Numbered from the stretch's first letter, positions 1-11,239 are shown. The stretch is DNA of 64,000 nt from Torymus aiolomorphi (GCA_036365515.1 CM070874.1:90726342-90790341); one strand, 5' to 3'. Numbers and translations are program-made. Notes: generated by a model not told the origin, from the sequence alone.

Positions 1-175
1 GAATACTCAACTCGAGAAACTCGGATTCAAGTAGTTACATTATTAGAGTAGTTCGACTTCGTACGAGTGGTTCGTATTATTTCGAACAGTTCAACAGTAT
101 CGAGTATTCTACTCGAGTTCGAAGAAAAAGTTCGATAGAGTTCAAATACGTTGAGTTGAGTATTCGTACACGTAT
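1..175. repeat. TTCGAA/TCGAAC-rich degenerate repeat block
   Basis: Short degenerate units such as gttcga, tcgaac and actcgag recur here and end in a motif resembling gagtattcgtacacgta. The same repeat class is found at about 3265-3530, 5755-6115, 7395-7690 and 7910-8240, so this is probably the truncated edge of one of those elements. It has no coding potential. Confidence 0.6.
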
Positions 176-530
176 AGAATGTGTACTTATTAAATGAGAA
201 CGTTGTAAAAATACATTATTATATGTCAGTGTTTGACAAAATTCAACCTATGGGTTCCTTTTATTTAATAAGTACACCTATATAACAATGAATTTTATTT
301 CAAGATTTTTGTTATCTTCCTCACAATTTAAAGTCCTTTTATACTAACCATACAAACTAAACCATGGCCTTAATAAGCTACATTTTCGCAACGGCAGCTC
401 AAACATAAAGTATATATACAAGCAATGTAAATCAAAATCGCTTACTACCAAAGCCCATTACGCTACATCATTCGCGGATCGTTCCGTCACGCAACCTCCT
501 GAAAAACTTGTCGAAAATTTGCTGCTGCAG
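176..530 (+). other. Intron sequence before the first TRPN exon
   Basis: AT-rich sequence with no exon that I can support. It ends in the splice acceptor gctgctgcag at 521-530. I infer that it is the 3' part of the intron preceding the terminal exon at 531; the preceding S6 exon would lie upstream of the window. Confidence 0.5.
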
Positions 531-993
531 AACAACGTCAGCCCCATCGCCGCTCAATCTCATCACCACATGGTTGATCTATCTCTTCCGTCTCTGCAAA
601 AAGCGCAAAAAGAAGAAAGAACGTCCATCCCTGGTAAACATGATGGGCCTGCGGCGCAGTGGCCAGCTCTCGGCGCGCTCGAAAATGGGCACCAAATGGC
701 TGTCCAAGGTGAAGAAGAACTCGCAGGTCGCGCACAAGGACAGTGTCACCCTCTCGGTAATGCACCTTAGCCCACTGGGCAGCCAGCTGTCCTTCGGTAA
801 TGTCCAGCGCATCGAGACGGTGGTCGACTGGGACGTCGTGCGGCGAAAGTATCGAGAGCTGCACGGCGAAGTGTCGGAGAAGACGGTCAACGAGATCAAG
901 GACGACGGAGAGACGGACTCGCAGCTGCTACCCATCGAGGACACGACGAGTATTGTCGGCAGTCAGGCTACCCTCATTGCTTCCACGTCCTAG
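531..993 (+). CDS. nompC: TRPN (NompC-type) channel, terminal exon, set A
   Basis: This is the last coding exon of a TRPN mechanotransduction channel, carrying the cytoplasmic tail after S6. It opens after acceptor gctgctgcag with one base that completes a split codon and runs open for 153 codons to TAG at 991-993. The start of the tail reads TTSAPSPLNLITTW, the segment just after the TRP box in NompC-type channels. A lysine-rich stretch follows, then MMGLRRSG, LSPLGSQLSFGN and VVDWDVVRRKYR. The tail then turns acidic and ends in a Ser/Thr-rich end. The exon is GC-rich compared with its surroundings, as expected for conserved coding sequence. The S6 and pore exons that would feed it are not in the window. 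The same tail motifs recur at 6802-6937 and 9761-9958 in a second exon set. Family assignment is strong; the species-level gene name is by family resemblance. Confidence 0.85.
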
Positions 994-2550
994 GGAGAAC
1001 GACGAATGTGAGGGGAGGAGATGTTGATGTGAGAAAGATGATGAGAGAGAAAGAGAGCAAGATGGAGGGAAAAGGAAAAGAAGAAGATGGGAACTAACAC
1101 CAGATGACAAGATGACGATGACGATTGAAACAACGTGAAATAATCACTCTCACTCGATGTAGCCAAAGTTATTATTTATCCGATATTATAATGTAAAGGA
1201 AGTCGATGCTCGAGTCGCTCGCATTATTGCGATACGGTTAGTCCTGTAGATGATTGTCACATATAGTGGTACTTGTTTTTTCGTAGAGTAAACTGTTAAT
1301 ATTGTTGTGTGTAATGATGTACTGTAATATAGACAAATACACTCACCCGTAGGTTGTTGCGCATTGTCAACTGGAACCTTACACCGTTGTGTATATGAAT
1401 ACGTGTTTTCGTCAAGGTGGAATACTTGGTGAATTTTTTTGCGTAGAGGCTAGTGTATGGCTTGTTAGCACCTGATCATTGTTTTTTGTATAGAAACACA
1501 GAACCCCTCTTAGAGGGGGCGCAACGCGCAAGAGCGTCTTGTTTACACAATTTTGCGACGTGTTTTTTATGTAGGCAGTATGAACGTTTTTTTGGCCCAC
1601 GCCCACCGTATGTACGCCGTTATGTGAATAAAACTTTTTTTATGTAGGACTGGTTTGAATTTTGGTACAATGCAAAGTTTTAGCTCCAATATATAGATAT
1701 TTGAACAACATCCACCGTAAGGTATCGAGTCTCACAAGTGTAGAGATTATTTTTGTAGTCTGCACGGTAAAAGAACACAAAGTTTTTTACCAATTTTTTT
1801 TGTCAAGGAGATATGCCTACATGGAGAAATCGGGATCGAACGTTGTTTCATAGTTAAAAGAAAGTTAATGAAAATAATCTGTAATCTTATTATAAAAATA
1901 TTCTATGGGCATGACTCCTTATATAAGTAGACAAAAATGTTGAATAAAGGTAAAATTCTGGCGTATAAATTTACGTAGGGTGGTGACACTAGTGGTTGTC
2001 CATACCTTAGTTGTCGGACATTTTCGTTGTAACAGTTACACAAAAATAAAATTTTCTAAACCAATAAATCGTAAAGTAAAGCAGAGGTTATTTACTTGGC
2101 GATCGCTACCTTAAAGTTCAAAATTGTTTATTTATTTCAATTGAGAATCGTGAAAGAAAAAGCGCCCGACAACTAAATTAGATGACTGACAACTGGTGCT
2201 TTTACCCTATTCAATAAAATATATTTGTACCCTAGGTATATTTTCTAATTGTATAACATTATAACGTTTTTCAGGAATTACTTCATAATTACAAATTAAA
2301 TTTTTATTTTTTTCCAAATTCAAAATTTCAGTATCTTATTTTCCTTTGTTTATTTTTTCAAACTTAATTTACCAGAATCATACCTTATTATAAACAATGT
2401 TTGTTCATTTTCAGGTTGCATTATGTTTTTAGTAAAATAATGTTTGTTGATCAAACGTATTATTCGCAATTTTTGTAACACAAAACAGACAATGGTTTTA
2501 CGTAACATTTTAGAATACTCATTAATATGAATTCTTTCATATTTTTACAG
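994..2550 (+). other. Probable 3' UTR of set A and intergenic or intronic DNA
   Basis: After the stop at 993 the sequence stays moderately GC-rich for about 120 bases and then becomes AT-rich. An AATAAA occurs at 1627-1632, which could serve set A. No ankyrin repeats or S1-S5 segments of a second channel gene are visible before the pore exon at 2551. It ends in the acceptor atttttacag at 2541-2550. Confidence 0.45.
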
Positions 2551-2678
2551 TAAACGTGAACTTCGTCACTATTACGGAAAATCTGTTTTTTGCTATTTTT
2601 GGACAAAAGGACACCGACGACTTCACCATAGCACTACATGAGAATACGCAGCCAAGTTGGACTTTGTGTCTTTTCAAG
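2551..2678 (+). CDS. nompC: TRPN channel pore exon, set B
   Basis: This internal exon encodes the pore region of a TRPN channel. Acceptor atttttacag precedes it and a GT donor follows at 2679. It begins with two bases that finish a split codon and ends in phase 0. The translation contains ENLFFAIFGQKDTDDF and then QPSWTLCLFK, which match in order and spacing the pore helix, selectivity-filter region and pre-S6 linker of NompC-type channels. The next exon of the set, S6 at 6572, also starts in phase 0, so the two join in frame. No premature stop is seen. It could belong to a second tandem gene, but the missing upstream exons make an alternative 3' exon cassette of one gene more likely. That last point is inference. 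Confidence 0.8.
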
Positions 2679-3264
2679 GTTAAATTAAATAGATTATATT
2701 ATATGCTATATTATATGACCGAATCCATCTCAAATCGAACAACCAGAGTATGTTTACATCACAGGTCATTTTGCAATTAAAGTATTGCTATTCTTCTCTC
2801 AAAATGATTCGATACGTATTTTTTCATTTTTCAATTGTACTAAAATTGCATCAGGTTTCCAATGATCAAAATATTGTACAGAATCCTAACTTTAAAATTT
2901 TATTTTTCAAGGTGATCTTCAAACTGCTGCCATTTCATGAGTTTTTAAAGCTTTTGAGTAAACTAAACGACCTTTTATTCAGCTCAGCGCCCTTTTCAGT
3001 CCCTGCATTATATTTGGATAAGAATAAAAAATGATGAGATATACAGTTTACAAAAAAATGCACTTTTTAGAAAAATACATTTTTCTCAAAAACCCAATTT
3101 TTCTTTTTGGATGATTTTTTTTTTGTGATAAGAAATGTAAATACCTATCAAACCATGTTTGTCAGATACTGTAATTTTTTCCATGGAAAGAGAAAAAAAA
3201 TATTAAGTGCAATCGGATTTTTTTTTTGCCTTATAAGGTAGGCATTAGTAGTAAATATAAATTA

Positions 3265-3530
3265 GGGGTGTCGGACTGTTCGGAATTCGAACGTTCCATC
3301 GAATTGTCCGAAATAATCGAACTGTTCGAAGTCCGATCGAACTATTCGAAATGATCGAATTGTTCAATGTATTCGAACTGTTGGAAATAATCTAACTATT
3401 CGATATGATTAAACTATTCGAAGTTCGATTGAATAGTTCAAAATAATAGAACAGTCTGAACTTCGATGGCTGGTTCGAAATGATCTAATTGTTCCGAGCA
3501 ATTGGGCTATCCAAACATAGTTAGAGCAAA
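3265..3530. repeat. TTCGAA-type degenerate tandem array
   Basis: Repeats of gttcga, cgaact and tcgaac with spacing near 18-20 bases make up this block. It forms the inner left part of the surrounding inverted-repeat element and mirrors the array at 5755-6115. Confidence 0.55.
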
Positions 3531-4194
3531 GGTATTTTTTAACTACTTATTATTCTATATAACTATTTCAGATTCAAACAAAATATAATTTTGTCCATAT
3601 CTTGCACTTAACGTACGAAGAAACTAATTTATTAAATTTGTAAATGTAAGAATGACGTCTTTTTAAATTTTATTTGAAATTTAATGTATCGATAAAGAAA
3701 ATGATGTCATAATACATAGAGAAATTTATTAATAGATCAAGACTTATAAAATCATGGTAGCTTAGTAGAAATTACATGCTAAAAATACATAGTGCGAAAA
3801 CAAACTGTCAAAAGTACACAGAGAAAATAAAACCTTTACATCTAACCAGCCATTACTTTGAAAACTACAAACAAGTAATGTTGGCCACAAAATCCAAATT
3901 ATGTAAATATTATAAAATATTTTATATTAATAACTTCTCCTCGTTTTAATAAAAAATATCCGTTTTTTCATATTTAATTCACATTTTTTAATAATTAAGA
4001 AATATGATTTCACCACGTTATTAAAATTCATTTATTCGATAGTTCGCAAATAACTATGGGGAATCGAAATCATTTTAATAAAATTATTTTAAAATAACTA
4101 ATATCGTTTAATAATAGAATATTTAGTTTAAAGGAAGAAAATCTGCATCAAATCTATGGGGCCTTTATTATATATCGTGGCGTGGGAGAAAGAA

Positions 4195-4945
4195 CGTCAC
4201 ATCTCACATCCGAGGTCATTCAGGGGGTTTTTCGAACCGCTTATTTCGATTTTGAGATCTATTTTAGTGTACAATGCAACGCGCATGCGCAGTAGACGAT
4301 TTTTGTGAAAATTAAAGCCTTTAGCGCTAATCTGAGAGTACCCATGGGTACTCCCTGCAGGGAGTTTTTCGAGTTGCCGAGCTCGTTTCCGAGGTCTATT
4401 TACGTATATGACTACACGCGTGTGCCCAGGAAACCATTTTTCAGCAAATCATAGCCTTTAGTGCGAATCTGGGAGTTCTAGGGGATTTTTCGAGTCGCTG
4501 AACTGGATTTTGAGGTCTATTCAAGTGTATAACTGCACGTACATGCCCAGGAGACGATTATTGAGCAAATCAAAGCTTTTTGTGTGAATTTGGGAGTACG
4601 CAGTGTGTTTTCGACACGCTGATCCGGATTTTGAGGTCTATTAAAGTGTATAACTGACTGCACGCGCATGCCCAGGAGACGATTTTTGCGCAAATCAAAG
4701 GTTTCAGGGCGAATCTGAGGGTACCCAGGGGGTTTTCGAGTCGTTGAGCTCGTTTTTGGGGTCTATTTAAGCGTATGACTGCACGCGCAGTGGATTTTTC
4801 GATCCGCTCAACTGGAGTTTTAGGTCTATTTAAATGTGTGGCTGTACGTGCTTGCCTAGGAGATAATTGTTGCGCAAATTAATGTCTTAAGGCAGAATCT
4901 GAGGGCATCCGAGGAGGGGGGGGGGGGGGTGAGTCGCTGAACTGG
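4195..4945. repeat. Minisatellite with units of about 120 bp
   Basis: About five to six diverged units each contain, in order, a gaggtctatt motif, a cgcgcatgcccaggagacga-like motif, a gcgcaaatcaaagcc-like motif and a ttttcgagtcgctgaactgg-like motif. A G run (about 4917-4929) ends the array. Inverted copies of the same unit occur at 5205-5340. Confidence 0.65.
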
Positions 4946-4959
4946 ATTTCTGCATTGAG

Positions 4960-5190
4960 AAAAATGATATAATAAAAATTACTATAATACATAGTAACGT
5001 GAAGACATACTTGCAATATCAAAATAATTACGATGTTATTATAGTAAAAATTCCTATGTGTTCAATAATTTTTACTATGTACATAGCAATTTTTACTACA
5101 ATACAATAAAACATAGTAATTATTTTGATATTGCAAGTATGTCTCGACATTACTATCTATTATAGTAATTTTTATTATATCATCTTTAGA
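4960..5190. repeat. AT-rich palindrome
   Basis: The sequence gatataataaaaattacta at the left is mirrored by tagtaatttttattatatc at the right. An inner pair around caatatcaaaataatta also matches. It is probably a small MITE nested in the larger element. Confidence 0.55.
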
Positions 5191-5754
5191 TTTTTAGATT
5201 TGCGCAAAAATCGTCTCCAGAGCATGCGCGTGTAGTCATATACTTAAAGAGACCTCAGAATCGAACTCAGCGACACCATTGATTTGCGCAAAAATCGTCT
5301 TCTGAGCACGCGCGTGCAGTCATAAGTCACTTAAATAGTGCTCTTTTATACTATCATTCGAGTCATAAGTATATGAGACTGAATGACATTTAACAATGCT
5401 TTCTATTTTTCTTGTGATGGATTCAATTGCATTTAGGCTTGTTTTTTTTCGATACATATATTTTATCAAAACAGACTAAATATAACTTGTTTCATCACAA
5501 GAGAATAAGGAGCATACATAAACGTTACAAATACACATATATTTATGAAACAACTTCAAATATCAAAGAATATTGACACATACAAGTTGTGGATTGAAAT
5601 TATCCAATACTTAAGACTCAAACTGACGGTATGATTGTGTACAGTTAATACCATACTCAGATGGTAACGCAGGTTTGTTGCTTGAAATCGAGTATACGTC
5701 GGACCGCCTTGCGTCGGTCTATGTTTCTCTTTTTTTTTTACTCCTTTTGAGATT

Positions 5755-6115
5755 CGAGATTATGGTTCGCATTCGACGTGATTCGCATAATTTGACATAA
5801 ATTGAATAGTCCGACCTGATTCAGACAGTTTGACAAAATCGAATAGTCCGATCTGGTCCGAACAGTTCGATAAAATCAAGTAGTTCGATCTCGTCCGAAC
5901 AGTTCGATAAAATCGAGTAGTTCGATCTCGTCCGAACAGTTCGATCACGCCCGAGTAGTTCGGTCACGTCCGAGTAGTTCATTTGGTTCGTACAGTTTGA
6001 TTGTGTACGAGTAGTTCGTATGATGTTGAACAGTTCAAAGTATCGAGTATTCGACTCGAGTTCGAAAAAATAGTTCGATACTGTTCAAACACGTCGAGTC
6101 GAGTATTCGTGCATC
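5755..6115. repeat. TTCGAA-type tandem array, 37-bp unit
   Basis: Between about 5865 and 5945 a 37-base unit starting ccgaacagttcgataaaatc is repeated almost exactly. The rest is a diverged version with half-units near 18 bases. It is the inverted counterpart of the array at 3265-3530 and is related to 7395-7690. Confidence 0.6.
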
Positions 6116-6571
6116 TCTAATATAAATTGCTTTGTTTACTTCAACAAGTATAATAATATACATATACAAACGTGGGCAACTAAAAGGTCGTGCATTTTTT
6201 ATTCTTATCCAAATATAATGTAGGGACTGAAAAGGGCGCTGAACTGAATAAAAGGTCGTTAGTTCACTCAAAAGCTTAAAAAACTCGTGGAATGGCAGCA
6301 GTTTGAAGATGACCTTAAAAAATAAAATTTCGAAGTTAAGATTTTGAACAAAATTTTAATCATTCCAAATCGGATGGAATTTTAGTGCAAATAAAAAAAA
6401 TACGTGTTGAATAATTTTTAGAGAAGAATAGCAATACTTTAATTCCAAAATGATCAGTGATGTAGGCATACTCTGGCTGTTCGATGGAGATGGATCCGAG
6501 ATGGACTCCGTCATATAATAAAATAAATGAAAGGTACATCCACTTTGCTAATATAAAATCTCGATTTGCAG

Positions 6572-6720
6572 ATATCCTTTTCAATTTACATGTTGGTCAC
6601 CGTAATTGTTTTAATAAATCTACTGATTGCTATGATGAGCGACACCTATCAAAGCATTCAATCTCAGAGCGATATCGAGTGGAAATATGGTTTAAGCAAG
6701 CTCATTCGAAACATGCAAAA
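6572..6720 (+). CDS. nompC: TRPN channel S6 exon, set B
   Basis: This exon encodes the last membrane helix and the first cytoplasmic stretch of the channel. Acceptor tcgatttgcag precedes it and donor gtaagc follows. The translation contains IYMLVTVIVLINLLIAMM, a hydrophobic helix, followed by SDTYQSIQSQSDIEWKYG and LSKLIRNMQ. The LINLLIAMMSDTYQ motif is the S6 signature of TRPN and TRPC channels. The IEWK segment leads into the TRP-box helix. The exon starts in phase 0, fitting the pore exon at 2551-2678, and ends with two bases of a lysine codon completed by the exon at 6802. No stop or frameshift is present, which argues for a functional exon kept under selection. Confidence 0.85.
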
Positions 6721-6801
6721 GTAAGCATTTAGCTGCGCAAACATTTAATTATGTTATTTTTTGGAAATATTAAACATTAAATTATTTTTTGGCAATTGCA
6801 G

Positions 6802-6937
6802 AACTACAATGGCACCGTCTCCACTGAACCTTATAACATCCTGGGCAACATACGTGCACAGGGCGTGCAAGACTAGACGCGAATCAAGGAAGAAAATCAG
6901 CGTTATATCCAAAATGTTACCAAACACTTTTCAAATG
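6802..6937 (+). CDS. nompC: TRPN channel proximal tail exon, set B
   Basis: After acceptor ggcaattgcag the exon completes the lysine codon left open by the S6 exon and reads TTMAPSPLNLITSWATYV, then a basic stretch ending at FQM before a GT donor at 6938. TTMAPSPLNLITSW is the direct counterpart of TTSAPSPLNLITTW in set A, so the two are paralogous. Downstream of that motif the sets diverge: set B lacks the RPSLVNMMGLRRSG block of set A. It ends in phase 0 and joins the tail exon at 9761 in frame. Confidence 0.8.
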
Positions 6938-7394
6938 GTAAAAGCATTTCAATATCTAATATTAGCAATCTACTAATATTTACTGAATTATTAATTTTAT
7001 TTTATCCCTATCCTAGATATATATCGATGAATTTTAAATTATTGATCAGAGATAGTTAACAGTAAATTATTGGAATTGGATTTTATTGATTGCACTGTCA
7101 AGGAAATTTTAATGGTCTGTGTGTATGCATCTTTATCTTGATTTCAACGTTTCGATCACTTTACCGAGATTCCCTTTAGCAAATTGTATAAACTAGAAGT
7201 AATGTGTATGAGGTAATTATTATTGTAAAGTGGTCGAAATGTTGAAAGCAAAATAAAAAGTAGTGTTATAATTATTTCGTGGATCCACATCATCAAAACT
7301 ACCTTGATACTGTGACCAGTATGATCGACTTCCATTATACATCTTGAATCTAATTAATTCCATTATACATCTTTAATCTCAAAAACCATTAGGG

Positions 7395-8240
7395 TTGGGA
7401 TGCACGAATACTCGACTCGACGTGTTTGAACAGTATCGAACTATTTTTTCGAACTCGAGTCGAATAATCGATACTTTGAACTGTTCAACATCATACGAAC
7501 TACTCGTACACAATCGAACTGTTCGGACTAAATGAACTACATGGACGTGGTCGAACTACTCGATTTAGTCGAACTGTTCGAACCAAGTCGAACTATTCGA
7601 TTTCTTCGTACTGTTCGTACCAGATCGGACTGTTCGATTTCACCGAACTATTCGATCGAAGTCGGACTATTCGGTTTTGGCCAACCGTTCGAACCAGGTT
7701 TTTGAAATTGTCATTCAATGAAATAATTTCGAAAACTGAAAAAATAGTATTTTGCTATTTATTCTGAAATAAATATCTCAGTTATAAGTGGAATTTTAAT
7801 TACACTGTATAGAGGACGAAATTTAAAAAAAAAAAAGGTGCGTAGGAAGTATAATAATAGAATAAAACAGATTTTACATATGCATGATAGAGAAAAAAGC
7901 TACAAGCGGGGCTTCAAGTAGTTCAATCATATCGAACAGTTTGATTATTTCGAACAGTTCGATTATTTCAAACAGTTCCATTTTTTCGAACTATTCAATC
8001 GGACTTTGAACAGTTCAATCACTTCGGACCGTTCGATTAAGTCGAGCAGTTCTATCATTTTGAACTATTCGATTGAAGTTCGAGTAGTTCGGTATTTTCG
8101 AGTAATGGGTCACACCCGACTCGAGTTCGTCGAGTAGTTCGGTATTTTCGAGTAATGGGTCCGACTCGACTCGAGTTCATCGAGTCGAGAATTCAGATCG
8201 AGTAGTTCGAATTTCGAACAGTCCGACATCCCTAAAACCC
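7395..8240. repeat. Inverted TTCGAA-type arrays around an AT-rich core
   Basis: The left block (7395-7690) begins gcacgaatactcgactcgac, which is the reverse complement of the end of the block at 5755-6115. The right block (7910-8240) reads the other way and resembles 3265-3530. The core (7700-7900) is AT-rich with no gene. This is a shorter relative of the inverted-repeat element at 2690-6530, located in the intron before the last set B exon. A 46-base duplication around cgagtagttcggtattttcg is visible near 8080-8170. Confidence 0.6.
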
Positions 8241-9760
8241 ATCTATAGTCTTAATAGTAAATTCTTATAAGAGTCTTACACTGATATTATTTCTGACAAA
8301 ATAAGCCAAGCTAGAAACTTTTGTGCAGTTATGGCCCAAAGAGTTGCAAATATAAAAATTACTTGAGTAAGATAGGTGTTAAAAATCGCAAAAAAAAACG
8401 AAAAAAATCTATAAAGCAGTTTTATCATGGTTCTTCAAATTTAAAAATTACTTACTCAAATAATTTTCATATTTACAACTCTATCGCCCATAACTGCACA
8501 AAATACAAAAAAGAAGAAAAAAAGAAAGAAAAAATAGTTTTGATAATGATATCTGGGTGACACAATAATTATTGACTCATAGAAAGTCTCACTATCTCGA
8601 TTATTTTTTATGATATATATTACGTCAAAATATTGATAATTCAATCTCCTTTTTTAACAGGGAAAATTAGATAACAAAATCTAAAGTAGTAAGACCCCCT
8701 TAGTTATATTACTATTGAGTCTGTTATAGTTGCGTAGAAAGCTTATTCAAAAGAATAGTTATTTCAATATAAAAAAATTTATTCTTTTTGTTGTAACGAA
8801 CTCTGAAAATCGTATAAAGTTTAGTGTAAATTGTAATGTTTTTCATCTATTTCATTTCATTTTAGTCCAGACTAAAATCTGTAGCTTTGAGGCATAACCA
8901 TCACATAAGCCAATTGACACATTCAACACACATAATTTGCTTCGTGAAAGCTCGTAAAAGTATGAAGTTATGTCGTTATGCCGAGCACTGTGGACTTATC
9001 TAATATTCTCGTTTATTTTTGGAGCATATTCTTTAATTTAATTATGAAACGAATCAATAAATTACAAAATTAAGAATTTATGAAAAACTTATGAATTTAG
9101 CTTATATTTTATTATTAAAATTATATGAAATTATACATTACTTTAAAAATATTTCGTTAACAGAAGAAAGTAAAATTATTTAAATGTAGTTTCTTTATAG
9201 ACTCTAACAGCTTTAAAAATTACTGTTTTATGTACTTCAATTAACTTAAAGTAATGTTATTAGACAACTTTTTCACCTAAAATTATGCATGATATCAATA
9301 CAACAAATGCTATAGAACGTAAATAAGTGACACTCATTAGCTTGTTCCATCGTACTTGGATTTGCGATAAATTGAAAAGCATTTTTTTTTTCGTAAAAGA
9401 AGAGTGTGCATGTTTGATATGAAATCATTTTCATATTCAGTTAAGATAAATAAAATAAACCACAACTATAATAAACCACCAAATGATGGACGTATGTTGG
9501 TATGTGGCGCACAAAACCTGCAAAATGAACTTATGTTGTTACGTTTTGGGTGTATCTTAGCGTTAGGGCAATATTTTAGCTACTTCTGATATTTTTAAAT
9601 GCAAAGGACCTATTTGAAGATACGAAATCTAAGGCTTCCCCAATTTAAAAAAATAGACTTACGTGTTTATGCCTCGAAGCCACAAAAATATAGCTGAATA
9701 AATAGAAATAAAAAAAAAACCTCAATACTTAAGTTCAAACGACTCACGTATCAATTTCAG
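8241..9760 (+). other. Intron of TRPN set B, no gene seen
   Basis: AT-rich intronic DNA with homopolymer-rich short open stretches that look random. It ends with the pyrimidine-rich acceptor tcaatttcag at 9751-9760. I see no RNA gene or clear repeat. Confidence 0.45.
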
Positions 9761-9958
9761 GACAATAAGATGGGCGGCCTGGGCGTGCCCTTGATGGACC
9801 GGACACCACGTGGCAGTCAGGTATCCTTCCGCAACGCGCCCAACATCAACACCGTCGTGGACTGGGATGTGGTGCGGCGCAAGTACCGCATCCGCTTCGG
9901 CGGCGAGGTCGAGAAGCCCGACCCGAACTCGGTGGTCCTCAGCGGACCAGGGCAGTGA
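9761..9958 (+). CDS. nompC: TRPN channel terminal exon, set B
   Basis: This is the last coding exon of the second set. It begins in phase 0 after tcaatttcag, reads DNKMGGLGVPLMDRTPRGSQ, then VSFRNAPNINTVVDWDVV and RRKYRIRFGG, and ends in TGA at 9956-9958. The VVDWDVVRRKYR block is identical to that of set A, and GSQVSFRNAPNI corresponds to GSQLSFGNVQRI there. The tail is shorter than in set A and ends soon after the conserved block. GC content is much higher than in the flanking DNA, consistent with selection on coding sequence. A possible poly(A) signal, AATAAA, occurs at 10329-10334. Confidence 0.85.
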   Translation, partial: DNKMGGLGVPLMDRTPRGSQVSFRNAPNINTVVDWDVVRRKYRIRFGGEVEKPDPNSVVLSGPGQ

Positions 9959-10345
9959 AGACCAATGTCGAATCGTGGCAGTCTCTCTTTTTGCTATGTT
10001 ATAACGTGTACAACGCGACGCACATACTTCTTACATGTAACGACGTTTTCTACCTGTAAAAAATGGACTCGATTGGTAGCGTGTAGATATATATTATACA
10101 TATTAGATATACCTAAAGATATACATAAATTTGTACATGCTCTTATGAACGGCCTTGACAATTGTAGAAAGAAGAAACAAATACGAAGTGTCCTTCTATA
10201 TATGTAACTTCGATGAAATTTTTAATTTTCTATTACTGTTTCTCAACTGTAGATGATGAAGATAATTGTAACGCGTGTATATAACGAAATATAACGGAGT
10301 AATCATAAGTAAAAGACTATCTGATTTAAATAAAAAAATACGTTG
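9959..10345 (+). other. Probable 3' UTR of TRPN set B
   Basis: AT-rich sequence directly downstream of the set B stop codon. It contains AATAAA at 10329-10334, followed by an A-rich stretch. The assignment is by position only. Confidence 0.5.
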
Positions 10346-10534
10346 ATAATATATTATTTATTATTTTACATCAGGCAGACTTATATTTGCGATAGAATAT
10401 CCTCCACCAGAGATTGCTGACAAATATTGAAATTTCTTTAAAAAGAAATTTTTGTTGTTACTTCAAGAACCATTTTTTTATATTATATTGTTTCTCAAAT
10501 TCTAATATGTGAAGTAAGCATTGTAAAAAATTTG

Positions 10535-11036
10535 TATATCGTCGACTGGGAGAGGAAAAGTCTTATCTCGACTTCTCATGAAAAAAAGCCCTATCCCAAT
10601 TTTGGCGTGGAAAATAGTCCTATCTCAGCTTCGCGCGTAAGAAGGTTCTATCTCGACTTCGCGTGGAAAAAGGTCCTATCTCGACATCACGCGTAAGAAA
10701 GTTCTAGCGTAAGGAGGTTTTGAAAAATCGGGCTCCGTTTCACGCTGGGATGATTATACTAGCGAAATTATTTCTCTATCTTACTATTTATTATACTTCA
10801 ATATATACTTTCATTGTGAAGGATTCGACTTAAAGACAAAATTTAATTTTTTTAGTGCCCGAGATAGGACTTTCTTACGCGCGAAGCCGAAATAGGACTT
10901 ATTTCCACGCGAAGTCGAGATAGGTCTTTTTTTCACGCGAAGTTGAGATAGCACTATTTTCCACGCGAATTAGAGATAGGATTTTTTTCCACGCGAAGCT
11001 AAAATGGGACTTTCTCTTTCACGGCCCACGATATAT
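10535..11036. mobile_element. Foldback-type element made of repeats of about 33 bp
   Basis: The left half repeats units like cctatctcgacttcgcgtgg with a spacer of gaaaaaggt or gtaagaagg. The right half carries the same units as reverse complement (ccacgcgaagtcgagatagg). The two arrays surround about 120 bases of unique AT-rich DNA. The outer ends read tatatcgtcg at the left and, reverse-complemented, tatatcgtgg at the right. The layout is that of Foldback-like non-autonomous DNA elements. No protein is encoded. Confidence 0.65.
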
Positions 11037-11239
11037 AAGTCAGAAAAAACACTAGAGCCACCTTAAGGACGTTCAAAAGTTCAAAACCTTAAGGATCTTC
11101 AAAATAAGCCTACCTTTTCAAGTTTTTGGAATGTTTCTCAACTTCTGCATTAGCATCTTTTAAAATATTCCTATCAACTACTAAATGCATCGCGCTATCT
11201 GCTTCCATAGATTTACTTGTTGAAATCAACTGAATTAGA

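Larger units (their letters stand above)
2690..6530. mobile_element. Large inverted-repeat element in the TRPN intron
   Basis: The left arm (about 2696-3032) and right arm (about 6188-6530) are reverse complements over more than 300 bases. Both carry a recognisable stretch beginning near accagagtatg and ending near ttggataagaataaaaaatg. Next to the arms lie TTCGAA-type arrays (3265-3530 and 5755-6115), also inverted with respect to each other. The interior holds a minisatellite (about 4195-4945), a palindrome (about 4960-5190) and inverted minisatellite copies (5205-5340). The arms contain short open stretches, but I recognise no transposase. It lies entirely between the pore exon and the S6 exon of set B. 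The superfamily is unknown, and I could not define a target duplication. Confidence 0.6.

Noticed and set aside
508..944. Minus-strand and alternative-frame ORFs over 538-1027
   Set aside because: They are shadows of the TRPN terminal exon, whose frame has family motifs and correct splice phase.
2750..3034. Possible coding frame in the arm of the inverted-repeat element
   Set aside because: The reverse-complement arm at 6190-6490 codes for a related peptide, so some coding past is possible. Frames are broken and I recognise no family.
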